Shown piece by piece: positions 55,328-63,894 of a DNA stretch of 64,000 nucleotides (position 1 is the stretch's first letter; every line of letters starts with the position of its first letter). Source of the DNA: Verrucomicrobiota bacterium (GTDB taxonomy: Bacteria > Verrucomicrobiota > Verrucomicrobiia > Opitutales > Opitutaceae); assembly GCA_016871755.1 (NCBI GenBank), contig VHCJ01000006.1, positions 105,634-169,633 on the forward strand, given 5' to 3'. Both the position numbers and the translations under genes were made by a program. Under the pieces are notes generated by a model. It worked only from the letters and a program-made list of their open reading frames with translations. It had not been told where the DNA came from and searched no databases.

Positions 55328-56632
55328 TCACGGCACCAGCGGACGCTCATCCGCCATCGCGCGCTGCGCCCCCGTCTCCGCAATCCAGCGCAAGCGCCGC
55401 ACCGCCTCGCGCACCTCCGCAAACCGGGTGTACAGGGGCGAGGGCGCCAGACGGAGCAGGTCCGGCGCCCGGAAATCCGGCACCACTCCGTGCACCTTCA
55501 GCGCCTGACAGAGGCGCCACGCGTCGGGATGCGCGAGCGCGACGTGCCCGCCGCGCGCCGCCGGGGCGCGCGGAGTCGCCACTCGAAATCCGAGGGGGGC
55601 CAATTCCTCCTCCACCGCCGCGAGCAGCGCGTCCGTCAACGCGAGCGATCGCTCCCGGAGCGCCCCAATTCCCCCCGCCTCCTCCACCAGTTCAAGCGCG
55701 CCTTCCAGCGGGGCCAGCGCAAGGATCGGAGGCGTCCCGACGTGCAGCGCCGCCGCGCCGGCTGCCGGCAGGTGCTCAGGCCGCATCTCAAAGCGTCGCT
55801 CGGGACGAACGCCCCACCAACCCGCCAGCCCGGGCGGCCGACCGAAGTGGCGTTCGTTCACGTACAGTCCGCCCACCGCGCCGGGACCCGCATTGAGCCA
55901 CTTGTAATGGCACCAGAAGGCAAAATCCACGCCGTCGCGATCCAAGGCATGCGGCACGACGCCGACGCTGTGCGCGAGGTCCCAGCCGACCACGATCCCG
56001 CGTTCCCGCGCCTTCCGGGTGATCGTCGCCACATCCAGCAACTGGCCGCTCGTGAAGATGACCGAGGGCAAGACAAGGATCTGCACGTCATCGGTCAGGT
56101 GCGTCAGGATGTCCTCCAGCCAGAGGCAGCGGCCGTCCCGCGAGGGAATCAGGCGCAGCGTCGTCGACGGGTCCTGCCCACGCAGGCGGAGGTGGCTTTG
56201 CAGGGCGTAGGTGTCCGACGCAAAGTTCAGCGCGTCCGCAACAATCACGCGCCGCGTGGGGTGCGCGGGGTCATACAGGGTCGCAAGGAGTTGATGCAGG
56301 TTCTCCGTCGTCTGGCCACGGATTGCGAGGGTCGCCGGCGCGGCGCCAAGCAGCGGCGAAAGCCGCGCAGCCACCCGCTCGGCGAGGTCGATCCACCGGT
56401 CCGGCCCACTCGTCCACCCGTCGATCGCCTCCCGCTTCCAGGTGTCCACCGCCCGCTGGAGCGCCGCCTCCGACCGGCGCGAGAGGAGACCCAGTGAGTT
56501 GCCGTCGAGGTAAATGCGGCCCGCCGGCACGTGAAACTCGTCGCGCAGGCGCGCAAAGGGCTGGTGCTCGTCCCGCTCGTCGGGAGCACCCGGCTCATCC
56601 GGGAGGTTCGGGGTCTGGGCGGACGCGGCCAT
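55328..56632 (-). CDS. kynU: Kynureninase
   Basis: PLP enzyme cleaving kynurenine to anthranilate and alanine, 434 aa. IYLDGNSLGLLSRRS, IDLAERVAARLSPLLGAAP, ILVLPSVIFTSGQLLDV, GWDLAHSVGV and the PLP-Lys motif FWCHYKWLNAGPGAVGGLYV are all present. Start at the ATG of AASAQTPNLP; the open frame upstream lacks homology. It lies upstream of kynB on the same strand, separated by 331 bp with a tandem repeat, so co-transcription is uncertain. gpmI ends 91 bp upstream. Confidence 0.94.
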   Translation of the reverse strand: MAASAQTPNLPDEPGAPDERDEHQPFARLRDEFHVPAGRIYLDGNSLGLLSRRSEAALQRAVDTWKREAIDGWTSGPDRWIDLAERVAARLSPLLGAAPATLAIRGQTTENLHQLLATLYDPAHPTRRVIVADALNFASDTYALQSHLRLRGQDPSTTLRLIPSRDGRCLWLEDILTHLTDDVQILVLPSVIFTSGQLLDVATITRKARERGIVVGWDLAHSVGVVPHALDRDGVDFAFWCHYKWLNAGPGAVGGLYVNERHFGRPPGLAGWWGVRPERRFEMRPEHLPAAGAAALHVGTPPILALAPLEGALELVEEAGGIGALRERSLALTDALLAAVEEELAPLGFRVATPRAPAARGGHVALAHPDAWRLCQALKVHGVVPDFRAPDLLRLAPSPLYTRFAEVREAVRRLRWIAETGAQRAMADERPLVP

Positions 56633-56723
56633 GGGACGACGTTCCCCGACGTCGCCGGACGCGCCAAGCGAAAACCCCGGCAGCGGACGGACCGGGTTGC
56701 CGTCCGCCAAGCGCCCGTCCACC

Positions 56724-58310
56724 TCAGGGCACCCGCAGCAGGCTGCGGCCGGTCATCTCCGCAGGCTTCGGGAGGCCCATCAGGTCCAGCACCGTGGGGG
56801 CAATGTCCGCGAGGCGGCCGCCCGCGCGCATCGGCGTGCGGCCTGCGGCGTAGCCGGCGCCGACCACGAAAATCTCGACGAGGTTCAGGGTGTGCGCGGT
56901 GTGCGGCGAATTCGTCGTGGGATCCCACATCTGTTCGCAGTTGCCGTGGTCCGCACAAACCACCGCCTTGCCGCCCACCTGCTCAAGCGCCTGCAGAAGC
57001 GTCTCGACGCCGCGGTCCGTGGCCTCCACCGCCTGGATCGCCGCCGGCAGCGAGCCGGTGTGCCCGACCATGTCGGGGTTGGCGAAGTTCACCACCACGA
57101 GGCCGTACCGGCCCGACAGGATGGCTTCGCGCGCGAGGCGCGTGACTTCCGCCGCCGACATCTCCGGCTGAAGGTCGTACGTCGCCACTTTGGGGCTCGA
57201 CGGACAGGCGCGTTCCTCGCCGGCAAAGGGGTCCTTGCGGTAATTGTTGAAGAAAAAGGTGACGTGCGGGTTCTTCTCCGTCTCCGCACAGCGGAACTGC
57301 GCAATGCCGGCATCCGCCACCACCTGGCCGAGGATGTTCTTCAGCGCCGCCGGCTTCGGGGAAATCACCTTCACCGGCAGGCCGGACTCGTACTCCGTCA
57401 TCGTCGCGTAATACAGATCGAGTTTCGGCCCGCGCGGGAACGCCGTGAAGTCGTCGTTCACGAAGGCCCGCGTGATCTCGCGCGGCCGGTCGCCGCGGTA
57501 ATTGTAGAAGAGCACCGCATCGCCGTTCCGGATCGTCGCGACCGGCTTCCCCGCCGCGTCGACCACCCACGTCGCCGGCACGAATTCGTCGCCTTTCTGC
57601 GTCTCGCTCAGGGGCTTTTCGTAGTACGCCCGCACCGCCGCCACCGCACTCGTCGCGGTGCCTTCGGCACCTTGTCCGGAAAGAAGGCGATAGGCCTTCT
57701 CCACGCGCTCCCAGCGGTTGTCGCGGTCCATCGCCCAGAAGCGTCCGCAGACCGAGGCGATCCGACCCACCCCGATCTGGCGGCACTGCTCCTCGACTTG
57801 CTCGACGTAGGCCGCACCGCTCGTCGGCGGCGTGTCGCGTCCATCGGTGAAGGCGTGAATGTACACCTCCGTGAGGCCCTCCGCCTTCGCCTGGCGGAGC
57901 AGGCCGTACAGGTGCTCCAGCATGCCATGCACGCCGGCGTCGGAGACGATGCCCATCAGGTGCAGGCGCGACCCCCGCGACCGCACGCGATCGACCAAGC
58001 CGCGCCAGACCGCGTTCGCCGGCAGTTGGCTCTCGGAGAAGAGCTTGTTCAGGCGCACGAGTTCCTGATCCACGACCCGGCCGGCGCCGATGTTCTCGTG
58101 ACCGACCTCGCTGTTGCCCATCACGCCGTCGGGCAGTCCGACGTCGAGGCCCGACGCCGCGACCAGCGCGTGCGGGTAACGGGCATGCAACCGATCATCA
58201 GCCGCCTTCTTCGCGAGGTGGACGGCATTGAAGGCGTTCTGATCGGCGTGGGGGTTGTGACCCCAACCATCGCGGATGACGAGGAGGACCGGCGGGCGCG
58301 CGTTGCTCAT
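56724..58310 (-). CDS. gpmI: Cofactor-independent phosphoglycerate mutase
   Basis: Mn-dependent mutase of glycolysis (3-PG to 2-PG), 528 aa. The alkaline-phosphatase-like metal sites are visible: LVIRDGWGHN, the Ser site in GVMGNSEVGHENIGAGR, VNFANPDMVGHTG and VCADHGNCEQMWD. The inserted transferase domain (about 95-330) contains AFTDGRDTPPTSG and FYNYRGDRPREITRAF. The start is the ATG before SNARPPVLLVI; upstream frame lacks homology. Confidence 0.95.
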   Translation of the reverse strand: MSNARPPVLLVIRDGWGHNPHADQNAFNAVHLAKKAADDRLHARYPHALVAASGLDVGLPDGVMGNSEVGHENIGAGRVVDQELVRLNKLFSESQLPANAVWRGLVDRVRSRGSRLHLMGIVSDAGVHGMLEHLYGLLRQAKAEGLTEVYIHAFTDGRDTPPTSGAAYVEQVEEQCRQIGVGRIASVCGRFWAMDRDNRWERVEKAYRLLSGQGAEGTATSAVAAVRAYYEKPLSETQKGDEFVPATWVVDAAGKPVATIRNGDAVLFYNYRGDRPREITRAFVNDDFTAFPRGPKLDLYYATMTEYESGLPVKVISPKPAALKNILGQVVADAGIAQFRCAETEKNPHVTFFFNNYRKDPFAGEERACPSSPKVATYDLQPEMSAAEVTRLAREAILSGRYGLVVVNFANPDMVGHTGSLPAAIQAVEATDRGVETLLQALEQVGGKAVVCADHGNCEQMWDPTTNSPHTAHTLNLVEIFVVGAGYAAGRTPMRAGGRLADIAPTVLDLMGLPKPAEMTGRSLLRVP

Positions 58311-58536
58311 GAGAAAGGGAAAAAGCCAGCGGCTAGAAATGACCCGCGGTCCGCCCCGACGAAAGACTAAACCGCAGGGATTCAGCCGACCGGGGGCATC
58401 ATCCTCATGCGCCGACTTCCGGCCCCGCGACCGCGCCGACCTCCGGCCCAGACAACAGGGAGGATACCCACGCCTCACGCGACCCCACAACGCCGTTTGA
58501 CTCCGCCCGGAATTCCCTCCCCCTTAGGCCTTTCGC

Positions 58537-59613
58537 ATGCCTTCGCGCGCCGTCCTGCTCGTCAATCTCGGTTCTCCTGATTCCACCGCCGTCCCGGATG
58601 TCCGCCGCTACCTGCGGGAATTCCTCGGCGACGAGCGCGTGCTCGACCTACCGGCCCCGCTGCGCTGGCTCCTGCTCGAGGGCATCATCCTGCGCACCCG
58701 GCCGAAGAAGTCCGCCCACGCCTACGCGGAGATCTGGACCAAGGACGGCTCGCCGCTGATCCTCACGTCAAAGAGCGTGGCCGCCAAGCTCGCGGCCGAT
58801 CTCGGACCGGAGGTCCCGGTGTATCTGGCGATGCGCTACGGGTCGAGGTCGATCGCGAGCACGATCAGCCAGATGGCCCGCGATGGGATCACCGAGGTCC
58901 TGCTCTTCCCGCAGTACCCGCACTACGCGATGTCGTCGTGGGAGACCGTGGTGGTGAAGGTCTACGAGGAAGCCGCGCGACTCGCCCCGAAGCTCCGGGT
59001 CACCTGCGTGCAGCCCTTCTACGCCGACGCCGACTACATCGAGGCGCTCTACCAGGTTTCCGCCCCCTACCTCACGCAGCCGCACGATCATCTGCTCTTC
59101 TCCTACCACGGCATCCCGGTGCGCCACCTGCGCAAGGGCGATTCCTCGAAGGGGCATTGCACCAAGGTGCCGGATTGCTGCGCGACGTGCTCGCCCGCCC
59201 ATGCCACCTGCTACAAGGCGCAGTGCCTGGCCACGACGCGGGCCTTCGTCCGCCGGGCCGGCCTTGCCGATGACAAGCTTTCCGTGTCCTTCCAATCCCG
59301 CCTCGCCGGTGAGCCGTGGCTGACCCCATACACCGACAAGGAACTGGAGCGATTCGCGCAGGAAGGCCGGAAGCGGATGCTGGTCATGACGCCCGCGTTC
59401 GTGTCCGATTGCTTGGAGACGCTGGAGGAAATCGCCGGCGAGGGTAAGGAGGACTTCCTCCACGCCGGCGGCGAGTCGTTCCAGCACATCCCCTGCCTGA
59501 ACGATCAGCCGCCGTACATCGCCTTCCTCGCTGGCCGCGTGCACCGCTGGCTCGGGGGCGACACGACCTTCGCGACGCACGTCCGCCAAGCCGCCGCCAC
59601 GCCGGGAGTCTGA
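58537..59613 (+). CDS. hemH: Ferrochelatase with internal Cys-rich segment
   Basis: Inserts Fe(II) into protoporphyrin in the last step of heme synthesis, 358 aa. Motifs: LLVNLGSPDSTAVPDVRRYL, FPQYPHYAMSSWE, the catalytic FSYHGIPVRHL (His191) and AFVSDCLETLEEI. A segment following it has six Cys (208, 214, 215, 218, 225 and 230) that are absent in many ferrochelatases; some bacterial ferrochelatases bind a [2Fe-2S] cluster through an internal Cys segment, so this may be one. ruvC ends 9 bp downstream on the other strand. Confidence 0.93.
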   Translation: MPSRAVLLVNLGSPDSTAVPDVRRYLREFLGDERVLDLPAPLRWLLLEGIILRTRPKKSAHAYAEIWTKDGSPLILTSKSVAAKLAADLGPEVPVYLAMRYGSRSIASTISQMARDGITEVLLFPQYPHYAMSSWETVVVKVYEEAARLAPKLRVTCVQPFYADADYIEALYQVSAPYLTQPHDHLLFSYHGIPVRHLRKGDSSKGHCTKVPDCCATCSPAHATCYKAQCLATTRAFVRRAGLADDKLSVSFQSRLAGEPWLTPYTDKELERFAQEGRKRMLVMTPAFVSDCLETLEEIAGEGKEDFLHAGGESFQHIPCLNDQPPYIAFLAGRVHRWLGGDTTFATHVRQAAATPGV

Positions 59614-59622
59614 GCGGGCGGC

Positions 59623-60132
59623 TCAGCCCGCGGCACGGTCGTCACCGCGCCACGTGAAGGCGTGACACAGCGCCACCCCGGCCGCATCCGCTTCGTCGGC
59701 CGCCAGCGTGCGTCCATGCCCGAGGAGCGACATCACGGTCCGGACCATCTGCTCCTTGCTTGCCCGCCCCAAGCCGACCACCGCCTGCTTCACGCGCAGG
59801 GGCGGATACTCGAAGATCGGTTTCTCGCGCAGGGCCGCCGCCGCCACCGCCGCGCCGCGCGCCGCGCCGAGAATCTGCGCCGTCTGGAAGTTCTGCACGT
59901 AGATCGTCTGCTCCAGCGCGACGTGCCGCGCGTCAAAATCCGCGAGGAACGACTCCACCGCCCGGTGAATCTCCGCCAGCGCCACTGGGAATGGCTCGCG
60001 CGGCGGCACCCGCACCGTCCGGCACCGCAACAACAGCGGCGCCCGGCCGGGCGCGAAATCGATCAACGCCAGTCCCGTGCCGCGCAGCGAGGGGTCAATG
60101 CCGAGCACCAAGCCGCGGAAGGGCGTGCGCAT
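59623..60132 (-). CDS. ruvC: Holliday junction resolvase RuvC
   Basis: Endonuclease that resolves recombination intermediates with RuvAB, 169 aa. Acidic catalytic residues are in LGIDPSLRGTGLALID, HVALEQTIYVQNFQTAQILG and ADEADAAGVALCH, while LRVKQAVVGLGRASKEQM is the conserved central segment. The start at RTPFRGLVLGIDP gives the usual length; an open frame of 48 more codons upstream has no homology. The 290 bp between it and the TauE-type gene show nothing else. Confidence 0.94.
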   Translation of the reverse strand: MRTPFRGLVLGIDPSLRGTGLALIDFAPGRAPLLLRCRTVRVPPREPFPVALAEIHRAVESFLADFDARHVALEQTIYVQNFQTAQILGAARGAAVAAAALREKPIFEYPPLRVKQAVVGLGRASKEQMVRTVMSLLGHGRTLAADEADAAGVALCHAFTWRGDDRAAG

Positions 60133-60422
60133 GATGCCACCCCCGGTCGCCGCCGTCGCCCCGACGCCAGAGCTCCCCGCCCCCGTCGGTCGCGAGGACG
60201 CACGCGGCAGCGTGCCGCCGTCCGGCACGCCGGCCAGCTTCGCCGCCCACAACTTCCGGAGACTTGCTCGACCCATGGTGACTCGCGCCGCAGCCTGCCA
60301 CGTTTGCCGTCCGCTTCAATGCCCGACTCACGGCAAGCATCCACCCGAGCGTGGTTCGCCCGCGTCCGGCGACCGTCGGACTGATCCGCTCCATCACCGG
60401 CGGAAAGACGCTCCGGCCCGCC

Positions 60423-61196
60423 TCAGGACAACAGCAGCCGCAGCCCCGCCACGCCCGTGAGGCTGAGGGTGATGATCTCAAACCAGCGTTGGTTGATCCG
60501 CTGCACCAGCCACCGGCCCACCCACGCGCCCGCCCACACCGCCGGAGCGAGGAGCAGGTTCGCCCAGAGGCTGGCGCCGTTGATCAGCCCGAGGTGCGCC
60601 ATGAAGGGTACCTTGAAGAGGTTCAGCAGGAGAAAATACACCGCGCTCGTCCCGATGAATTCCAGCTTCGGCAGGCGCAGCGCGAGGAGGTAGATCGCCA
60701 TCAGCGGACCCGCCGCATTGGCAATCAGCGTGGTGAAACCGGCCAGTACGCCCACCGACGCCACCACTGGGCGCGGGACGCGGGGCCCGCCCGCGACCGG
60801 CGCCGAACCGCCCGGAGCAGTCCCGGCCCGCCGCTCCCGCCAGCGGCGCACGCCGTGGATCGTGAGCAACGCCAGCACGATGCTCCCCACCAGCACCCGC
60901 GCCTGATGGTTGTCGATCCGGTCCATCGCGAAATACCCCAGCACGATGCCCAAACCCGCCCACGGAAAGAGTCCCCAGAGCTGCGACCAGACCGCATGGC
61001 GGCGATAAACCAGCACCGCCACGATGTCGCCGAGAATGAGCAGCGGGAGCACCAGCCCCGTCGCCTCCTTCGTCGGCAGCACGTTCGCAAAAATCGCAAT
61101 GAAGAGCGTGCCGAGTCCGGACAGGCCCGTCTTCGCCATTCCGACCATCAACGCGCCCAGGACGAGCAACACCCACTGCCACGGTTCAAGGATCAT
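60423..61196 (-). CDS. TauE/SafE-family membrane permease
   Basis: Integral membrane protein, 257 aa, with about seven or eight TM helices (for example WVLLVLGALMVGMAKTGLSG, ATGLVLPLLILGDIVAVLV, VLVGSIVLALLTIHGV and VGVLAGFTTLIANAAGPLMA). The family exports or imports sulfur-containing or organic anions such as sulfite or sulfoacetate. Its start overlaps the recF stop (ATGA), an unexpected partnership with DNA repair. No sulfur gene is adjacent, so the substrate cannot be told. Confidence 0.85.
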   Translation of the reverse strand: MILEPWQWVLLVLGALMVGMAKTGLSGLGTLFIAIFANVLPTKEATGLVLPLLILGDIVAVLVYRRHAVWSQLWGLFPWAGLGIVLGYFAMDRIDNHQARVLVGSIVLALLTIHGVRRWRERRAGTAPGGSAPVAGGPRVPRPVVASVGVLAGFTTLIANAAGPLMAIYLLALRLPKLEFIGTSAVYFLLLNLFKVPFMAHLGLINGASLWANLLLAPAVWAGAWVGRWLVQRINQRWFEIITLSLTGVAGLRLLLS

Positions 61197-62302
61197 GCGT
61201 TCGCTCCTTCGTCCACCGCCACCGGTTGAAAGCGCCCCGCCTCCACCTGCGTGACATGCCAGGCGCGGGGCTCATCGCCGGGCAGGACGGTGCCGGTCGC
61301 AATGACCTGCCACTCCGGCACCAACGCCGCCCAGAAGCGTTCGCGTCGCCCGGGATCGAGTTCACCCAGCACGTCGTCGGCCAGGATCAGGGGCGCGAGG
61401 CCGAGATGCTCCTGAAACCAATGCGCCTGCGCCACCCGGAGCGCGAGCACGAGGCTGCGCTGCTGACCTTCCGAGCCCACGTCCGCCGCCGGACGGCCGT
61501 CGAGGGTGAAGTCGATGTCGTCGCGGTGAGGTCCCGTCATCGTCGTGCGCATCTGCAGGTCCCGCGCCCGCCCCGCCTCCCAGCGCGCAAGCCACTCCGC
61601 CGCCGTCACCCCGCCCGCGCCCTGCGCCGCGTAGGCGAAGCCCGCCGCCTCCGGCGCCGGGGCCGCCTGCGCGATGCGCGCGTACGCACGGCGCACCTGC
61701 GCCGACAGTCGCTCCAGCCCGCTCGCCCGCGCCGCCACCAGCGCCGCCGCCGCCTCCGCCATCGGACGCTCAAATGCCGTCAACTCGGCCGCACCCGCCC
61801 CGCGCCGGAGCAACGCGTTCCGCTCCGCCAGCGCCCGGTGATACGCCTGCAACACCCGCAGGTACCCGCGATCCGTCGCCGCCAGCGTCAGGTCAAGCCA
61901 CCGGCGCCGCAGGCCCGGGGCCCCGCGCACGAGTTGCTGATCCTGCGACGACAACACCACCGTCGGGAACTGGCCGAGGTAATCCGCGAGGCGCGTCACC
62001 GCGACTCCATCCACCACGATTTCCTTGCCGCCCGGCCGCAGGCGGAGCTCCACGCGGGTCGCCCCGCTGCGTTCGTGCTCCACGTCGCACGCCACCGCCG
62101 CCTCGGCCTGACCGTGCGCGATCAGCACCCGCGCATCGCTGGTGCGGAACGAGCGCAACGCGGTCAGGAGTCCCACCGCCTCCAGGAGGTTCGACTTTCC
62201 CTGCCCGTTCGGGCCGACGAGAAAATGACGCGCCCCGCCAAATTCCACCGTCGCCGCCGCGAGGTTCCGGAAGTGTTGAAGGGTGATTCGCTGCAGGCGC
62301 AT
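61193..62302 (-). CDS. recF: DNA replication and repair protein RecF
   Basis: SMC-like ABC-type ATPase of gap repair, 369 aa. Walker A HFLVGPNGQGKSNLLEAVGLL, FPTVVLSSQDQQLVRGAPGLRRRWLD, the signature region DVGSEGQQRSLVLALRVAQ and Walker B LAPLILADDVLGELDPGRRE. Start at RLQRITLQHFRNL; the open frame upstream has no homology. Coupled by ATGA to the TauE-type gene. The usual dnaA-dnaN-recF context is not seen, so this is not an origin region by gene content. Confidence 0.95.
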   Translation of the reverse strand: MRLQRITLQHFRNLAAATVEFGGARHFLVGPNGQGKSNLLEAVGLLTALRSFRTSDARVLIAHGQAEAAVACDVEHERSGATRVELRLRPGGKEIVVDGVAVTRLADYLGQFPTVVLSSQDQQLVRGAPGLRRRWLDLTLAATDRGYLRVLQAYHRALAERNALLRRGAGAAELTAFERPMAEAAAALVAARASGLERLSAQVRRAYARIAQAAPAPEAAGFAYAAQGAGGVTAAEWLARWEAGRARDLQMRTTMTGPHRDDIDFTLDGRPAADVGSEGQQRSLVLALRVAQAHWFQEHLGLAPLILADDVLGELDPGRRERFWAALVPEWQVIATGTVLPGDEPRAWHVTQVEAGRFQPVAVDEGANA

Positions 62303-62455
62303 GCGGGGACCCTGCATTACGCACGCTCGCGGCGAAAAATCCGAGCCCGAACTCCGCCTTCTCACGTCAGCCGCGCCCCCCCAAGCGCAGCGCTCCCGCC
62401 TCCGGGGAGCCGAGGCTTGCGTCCCCACCCGCGCGTCCGGCACCCTCACACTGTC

Positions 62456-63022
62456 ATGTCGCTCGATCTTTCGCTCGCGCACACCGTCCGCACCCTGCAG
62501 TCGCTCGCTCAGATCTCAGCCGAGATCGAGCAGGCTTCGGAGTTGATCCTCACGACGCTCCGGCAGGGGGGCAAACTGCTGATCTGCGGCAACGGCGGCA
62601 GCGCCGCCGAGGCCCAGCATTTCGCGACCGAACTGGTCGGGCGCTACCTGCGCAATCGTCCGTCCCTGCCCGCCCTCGCGCTCTCCGCCGATGGCTCGCT
62701 GCTGTCCTGCATCGGCAACGACTACGGGTTCGACCAGGTCTTCTCGCGCCAGATCGCCGGCCTCGCCCGCCCCGGCGACCTCGTGATCGTGATCTCGTCC
62801 AGTGGCAACTCCGCCAACCTCCTCGCCGCCCTTGAGGAGGCGTCGCGGCTCGGCCTCCGCAGCATCGCCCTGCTCGGACGTTCCGGCGGCGAGGCCCGCG
62901 GCCGCGCCTCCGTCGATGTGATCGTGCCCGGCGACTCCGGCCGCACCGCCCAGGAGGCCCACCTGTTCCTGATCCATCACTTCTGCGACGCGATCGACGC
63001 GGCCTTCCCGGGCCACGCGTGA
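62456..63022 (+). CDS. gmhA: Sedoheptulose 7-phosphate isomerase
   Basis: First step of ADP-L-glycero-D-manno-heptose synthesis for the LPS inner core, 188 aa. GGKLLICGNGGSAAEAQHFATELVGRY, SCIGNDYGFDQVFSRQ, LVIVISSSGNSANLLAALE and HLFLIHHFCDAID include the SIS loop and the catalytic Glu and His regions. A second, more divergent SIS gene is in the sugar operon at 44233-44850. Start at the ATG of SLDLSLAHTVRTL. Confidence 0.93.
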   Translation: MSLDLSLAHTVRTLQSLAQISAEIEQASELILTTLRQGGKLLICGNGGSAAEAQHFATELVGRYLRNRPSLPALALSADGSLLSCIGNDYGFDQVFSRQIAGLARPGDLVIVISSSGNSANLLAALEEASRLGLRSIALLGRSGGEARGRASVDVIVPGDSGRTAQEAHLFLIHHFCDAIDAAFPGHA

Positions 63023-63035
63023 TCCACCGCCGCAC

Positions 63036-63536
63036 ATGAGTGGCGTCGTCCCCCGCTGGCTGCTCTCGCACGCCCGGGGCTACGTCGAGCTGGGGATGTT
63101 CGACGCCGCCGCCCGCGAGCTGGCCGCCCTGCCCGCGGCCGTGGCCGAGGGGGAGGAGGCCTTGGACCTGTTCGCCGCCGTGCACCACGAGCGGCGGGAC
63201 TGGCCCGCCCTCGCCCGTGTATCCGAGAAGTTGGTACAGCTCCGCCCCGACTCCGCCGGGGCCTGGGTCACGTGGGCCTACGCCGTCCGCCGGGCCACCA
63301 GTCTCGCCGCCGCCGAGCGCATCCTGCTCTCCGGTCGCGAGCACCATCCGCGCCACCCGACCATCCTCTTCAACCTCGGCTGCTACGCCTGCCAGCGCGG
63401 CGACCTCGCCCTCGCCCGCCGCTTCGTCGAGGCCGCAGTCGCGATCGATGCCGCGTTTCGCGCCCTCGCCGAAACCGATGAGGACCTGGAGCCGCTCCGC
63501 CGCGCCCCGCCGCCACCCGCGGACGCCGAGGGATAG
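63036..63536 (+). CDS. TPR-like protein, unknown function
   Basis: A 166-aa helical protein with three or four TPR-like units: LLSHARGYVELGMFDAAARELAAL, LFAAVHHERRDWPALARVSEKLVQ, and HPTILFNLGCYACQRGDLALARRFVEAAV. It follows gmhA by 13 bp and may be co-transcribed. It has no signal peptide or catalytic domain. It probably serves as an adaptor; a partner is unknown. Confidence 0.8.
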   Translation: MSGVVPRWLLSHARGYVELGMFDAAARELAALPAAVAEGEEALDLFAAVHHERRDWPALARVSEKLVQLRPDSAGAWVTWAYAVRRATSLAAAERILLSGREHHPRHPTILFNLGCYACQRGDLALARRFVEAAVAIDAAFRALAETDEDLEPLRRAPPPPADAEG

Positions 63537-63845
63537 GCCTCCTGACCGGCCTCGCTCCGCCGACGGCTGCGGGCGGCTCCCGCCCGCCCCCTCCGTTCGC
63601 GCATCCTCCGGCCCCAATCAACGCGGGGCCTTTCCCAATTAATGCGGAGGCGAATTCCCGCCGCTCTGGCATAGTGACCACCGTCGAAGGTCGCCTGTGG
63701 ACCCCCGACATCCCACCCCCGGCAGCCATGATCCCGCCCCCCGCCCCCGTCCCACACGGTCCGGCCGACGGCAACCGGATCCGGGCATCCCGAGAGTGAA
63801 ATCCCCTTGGCGCGGTCACACGGTTCAAACCGCGTCATACCCAAA

Positions 63846-63894
63846 GGCCGCCGGTGCGAAAGTTATGTGGGGTGGCACCGGCGGCCCCCTTTTT
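63846..63894 (+). terminator. Terminator-like hairpin in the right-hand gap
   Basis: A perfect 12-bp stem (GGCCGCCGGTGC / GCACCGGCGGCC) with a 17-nt loop, followed by CCC and five Ts. It is 310 bp beyond the TPR gene stop, so it may instead end a short unannotated transcript. Elsewhere in 63537-64000 I see no gene; only the hairpin, with an inverted repeat GCGGT/ACCGC just before it. Confidence 0.55.

Noticed and set aside
60133..60276. Longer RuvC with 48 extra N-terminal residues
   Set aside because: The extra part is low-complexity and RuvC is complete at 169 aa from the inner ATG.
61193..62302. Replication origin near recF
   Set aside because: No dnaA or dnaN and no cluster of DnaA boxes was seen in the region.
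63806..63842. tRNA-like T-arm (GGTTCAAACC)
   Set aside because: The flanking stem does not pair properly, no anticodon or acceptor stem could be built, and there is no CCA end.
63806..63894. c-di-GMP or cobalamin riboswitch
   Set aside because: Some words resemble c-di-GMP-I elements, but the conserved core pairs do not line up. The downstream gene lies outside the window.
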